Source: Gammaproteobacteria bacterium (GTDB taxonomy: Bacteria; Pseudomonadota; Gammaproteobacteria; Pseudomonadales; Azotimanducaceae). From it: a stretch of DNA of 7,950 bases. The DNA lies in NCBI GenBank assembly GCA_009839405.1, contig VXPR01000454.1:1-7950 (forward strand), written 5' to 3'. The notes beneath the pieces were generated by a model. That model ran no database searches. It saw only the letters and a list, made by a program, of their open reading frames with translations, and was not told the DNA's origin. Positions 5,831-7,950 of this stretch are shown here, one piece after another. Numbering within the stretch: position 1 is the stretch's first letter; each line of letters opens with the position of its first letter. A program made the position numbers and the translations under genes.

Positions 5831-7180
5831 TCATCGTTCGGCAGGTGCCGCAACCGGTGCCACAACGGCACCTTCCGGCTCCGCCCTGGAACGATGCGCC
5901 GCCAGGATCAACGGCAAGATCAGCGAGAGGAAGATGCCGGCGCTCGCGGCCGCCAGCAACAGCAGCGTCGTGTCGAGCCCCCACAGATCCAGCGCACCGC
6001 CCACAAGTGGCGCAGTGATGGCGAACGCGGTGCGAAAGCCGAAGCTCGCGAGCGAGTTCGCCGTGGCGCGGATTTCGCTACCGATCCGTCGGTTCAGGGC
6101 ATCGCGCAGGATCACCAAGCCAAACCCCCGGCAAAGGAAGAAAAGCGAACTCAAGCCGACACCAGCCACCATACCGGTGAGGCCCAAGGCGATGTAGCCC
6201 AGCACCGGGCCAATGCCGATGAATGCCAGCATGGCGACGGTTCCGAGGCGGTTCTCGAGCGATGCGGCGTAGCGCCCGGCCACCGCCGACAGCAGCGTCA
6301 AGGCTCCCCAGATGTAGCCGAAGTGCGCGAGCTCCACGCCTTGGCTGCGCCAATGCGCTTGCAGCAGCCACACCGCGTACATGGTGGTGAGCGACCAGAT
6401 CGACAGCGCCAGGAACGTCAGCCGCAGGATGCGGTTGTCGAGCACCAGCGCACGCAGGATCAGCACGGCGTTGCGGCCGTGCGAGCGCGTGTCGAGACGC
6501 TTGCGCGGCGGCTCCACGAGGCCGAATGCGAGCAGGAACGGAAGCCAGCCGCAGATGGCTTGGGCAATGGCGATGCCGTCCATGGAAACCACCAACAGCA
6601 GCACGCTGCACAGCACCGCGGCGAGGGCCTCGGACAGGTTGCGGGCGAAGAACAGCCGTCGCACAGCCTGCGGCGGGCCGCCCGTCGGGGGGAGCGCTTG
6701 CGAACGAGGCGAGGGTGCCGTCGAAGCACGACGGGGCTCGGCCGGTTCCGGGCTGGCACCGCGGCGCTTCTGCTCGTGTTCTCCACTTTCCGCGAGGGCG
6801 AGTTCGGTGTCGTATAGCAGCGCAAGGTCGGCGCCCGATATGAGGCTGAACGCCACTGCGAGGCTCGCCTCGAACGCCGCCAGCGGCCAGAACCCGTGCG
6901 CAAACACCAGCCACGTATGGCCGATGCCGAGGAAAAGGCCGCCGACGATCATCGTCCCCCGACGCCCCAGCAGGTCGGCGACGTAGCCGGAAGGCACCTC
7001 CAGCACGCCCACGAGCACTGCGAACCATGCCTGCAGGAGCAGCACGTCCGAGAGCGCAAGGCCCCGGGATTCGAAGAAGATGACGATGACCGGCATCAGC
7101 AGCATGAACACCTGCAGGAACGAAAGGCAGAGGGTGCGCGGTACATTGCGCTGCAACTGGCGACGTGTTGGCGTGTTCAT
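5831..7180 (-). CDS. MFS transporter
   Basis: This 449-residue inner-membrane protein has about twelve hydrophobic segments. The loop between helices 2 and 3 carries the major facilitator motif A, GYVADLLGRRG (65-75), preceded by EVPS. The central cytoplasmic linker (about 130-173) is Pro/Ser/Arg-rich and of low complexity, as is usual between the two six-helix halves. The second half includes IGSEIRATANSLASFGFR (366-383), a loop typical of uncharacterised MFS permeases. The C-terminus is Ala/Pro-rich. The start is ATG at 7180, without a strong ribosome site. The substrate is not evident; a proton-coupled exporter or importer of a small organic compound is plausible. The hydrolase follows on the same strand after 51 bases (24 to the alternative TTG), which suggests that its substrate or product may be what is transported. 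Confidence 0.88.
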   Translation of the reverse strand: MNTPTRRQLQRNVPRTLCLSFLQVFMLLMPVIVIFFESRGLALSDVLLLQAWFAVLVGVLEVPSGYVADLLGRRGTMIVGGLFLGIGHTWLVFAHGFWPLAAFEASLAVAFSLISGADLALLYDTELALAESGEHEQKRRGASPEPAEPRRASTAPSPRSQALPPTGGPPQAVRRLFFARNLSEALAAVLCSVLLLVVSMDGIAIAQAICGWLPFLLAFGLVEPPRKRLDTRSHGRNAVLILRALVLDNRILRLTFLALSIWSLTTMYAVWLLQAHWRSQGVELAHFGYIWGALTLLSAVAGRYAASLENRLGTVAMLAFIGIGPVLGYIALGLTGMVAGVGLSSLFFLCRGFGLVILRDALNRRIGSEIRATANSLASFGFRTAFAITAPLVGGALDLWGLDTTLLLLAAASAGIFLSLILPLILAAHRSRAEPEGAVVAPVAAPAER

Positions 7181-7244
7181 GGCGGCTGGTTTCGTTCTCG
7201 TGTTGATCGATTGCAGGTTTTGTTTTTCTCGGTCCCATAACGAC

Positions 7245-7275
7245 GAACCCCGAAGGGCGGCGCGCTTCGGGGTTC
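7245..7275. repeat. Perfect 11-bp stem-loop in the divergent intergenic region
   Basis: Positions 7245-7255 pair perfectly with 7265-7275 around a nine-base GC-rich loop. It has the stability of an intrinsic terminator, but no T-run follows on either strand. It lies upstream of both flanking genes rather than after one. Possible roles are a leader structure of the MFS mRNA (minus strand), the end of a short non-coding transcript, or a protein-binding palindrome. Confidence 0.5.
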
Positions 7276-7323
7276 TCGTGCGTGACAGCTTGTGGCGTGT
7301 CTATCCCCCCGAACCGGGATCCA

Positions 7324-7355
7324 TGGCGGCACAGCCGAGCCGCCACGTTTGGCGG
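7324..7355. repeat. Mutually exclusive hairpins sharing one arm
   Basis: The arm at 7339-7345 can pair with 7324-7330 (7 bp, 8-base loop). Its last six bases, 7340-7345, can instead pair with 7350-7355 (6 bp, CGTT loop). Only one can form at a time. A third copy of the TGGCGG arm lies at 7378-7383. This has the form of an attenuator, but there is no other evidence of regulation and short GC-rich stems arise by chance. Confidence 0.3.
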
Positions 7356-7551
7356 ACATGGGTGTACTGGCTTGCGGTGGCGGGTGAGGTCATGGCGAGG
7401 CCGTTCAGGTTGGCAAGGGCGCGCACCATAACGACAAGAACCGGCAAGTCAAGACGGTGATTGCGGGAGGTGACGGTTTTCGCGCGGGGGTTGACGAATG
7501 GCCGGTTCGCGTCCTTTGATGGTCGCCCCGTTGTAGCGCCGGAGCCTCGAC

Positions 7552-7911
7552 ATGCAAGTGCCCAAAGTTGGCTACGTGAACGTCTTCGTCACCCGTTTCG
7601 ACGAGGCGGTCCGGTTCTATTCCGACGTGCTCGGCTTTCCCGTGCGAATGCGGGAAGACCAGTTCGGCTATGCCTCGTTCCACGCCGGGCCGGTCTCGAT
7701 GGCCCTGGCCGAGACCGACGATGCCTCACAGGTGGGCCGTCACACGGGCATCGGTCTGGTGGTGGACGACATCGACGCCGCGTATGAAGAACTCAAGGCG
7801 AAGGGCGTTGTGTTCGACATGCCTCCCACCAAGCAACCGTGGGGTGGCACCTTGGCGCTCCTGCGCGACCCGGAAGGCAACGTGTTCTACCTGGACCCGG
7901 GGCATTCGTAG
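7552..7911 (+). CDS. VOC/glyoxalase-bleomycin resistance family protein
   Basis: This 119-residue single-module vicinal-oxygen-chelate protein is the usual length for the family and works as a dimer in characterised relatives. The first beta-alpha-beta unit is VGYVNVFVTRFDEAVRFYSDVLGFPV (6-31), with the family's 'A..FY...LGF' signature. The second begins at HTGIGLVVDDIDAAYEELKAKG (64-85) and ends with GGTLALLRDPEGNVFYLDP (98-116). By comparison with glyoxalase I, the metal-binding glutamate of the last strand appears replaced (Y113 at that place). Either the metal site differs or the protein binds ligands without catalysis. The start is ATG at 7552, supported by GGAG seven bases upstream (7541-7544). 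The substrate is unknown. It is divergent from the MFS gene. Confidence 0.85.
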   Translation: MQVPKVGYVNVFVTRFDEAVRFYSDVLGFPVRMREDQFGYASFHAGPVSMALAETDDASQVGRHTGIGLVVDDIDAAYEELKAKGVVFDMPPTKQPWGGTLALLRDPEGNVFYLDPGHS

Positions 7912-7950
7912 CGGTGTTAGGCGAGCAAATGCCTCTCGGCCCTCCTCACC

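Larger units (their letters stand above)
7181..7551. other. Divergent intergenic region of 371 bases, no gene seen
   Basis: This region lies between the divergent MFS and VOC genes, so it should contain promoters for both. I cannot place -35/-10 boxes with confidence. A T-rich tract occurs at about 7218-7228. The ten-base sequence CCATAACGAC occurs twice, at 7235-7244 and 7426-7435, both followed shortly by GAACC. A strong hairpin lies at 7245-7275 and competing stems at 7324-7355. Open frames here have no coding look. Confidence 0.6.

Noticed and set aside
5351..6817. A 488-codon open frame on the plus strand, opposite the MFS and hydrolase genes
   Set aside because: Its translation is Arg/Gln/His/Ala-rich with no recognisable domain. 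The opposite strand carries two clear protein families, so this is a GC-rich antisense shadow.
7177..7359. A 60-codon minus-strand frame in the divergent intergenic region
   Set aside because: It overlaps the MFS start, crosses the strong hairpin, and has an Arg/Pro/Ser-rich product with no plausible coding features.

Overview
This is a GC-rich window with dense coding on both strands. It most likely comes from a Gram-negative bacterium, plausibly a marine or environmental Pseudomonadota (perhaps a gammaproteobacterium). The TonB-dependent receptor implies an outer membrane. The exported protein combining PPC-like repeats, a c-type-heme-like domain and a serine hydrolase is a style I associate with aquatic Gram-negatives. 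The taxon is inferred; no rRNA or tRNA is present to fix it.

Layout. The left part, on the plus strand, holds the 3' end of a TonB-dependent outer-membrane receptor (2-544), a stem-loop (577-610), a putative 2OG-Fe(II) oxygenase (631-1278) and a class I SAM-dependent methyltransferase (1317-2303). A short non-coding stretch follows, packed with consecutive hairpins (2305-2490). It looks like a dispersed palindromic repeat element. From 2535 the strand switches to minus. Reading leftwards from 7180, an MFS transporter (7180-5831) is followed after about 50 bases by a large exported multidomain hydrolase (5779-3386). After a palindromic gap come a 74-residue small protein (3239-3015) and a nucleotidyltransferase-fold protein (3005-2535), which form a tight two-gene cassette. 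A 371-base intergenic region with a strong 11-bp hairpin separates the MFS gene from a divergent VOC/glyoxalase-like gene (7552-7911).

How the genes may work together. The receptor and the oxygenase may share a nutrient-uptake or modification context, but only the C-terminus of the receptor is visible. The MFS and hydrolase genes are spaced like an operon, which suggests an envelope enzyme acting on a compound that is then moved across the inner membrane. The small-protein/nucleotidyltransferase pair looks like a self-contained cassette, possibly toxin-antitoxin-like.

The item most worth following is the hydrolase. It joins two PPC-like modules, a CxxCH heme-binding-type domain, an Ig-like domain and a complete SxxK/YxN serine hydrolase in one polypeptide. 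I do not see a clear multi-gene novel defence system, CRISPR array or insertion sequence here.
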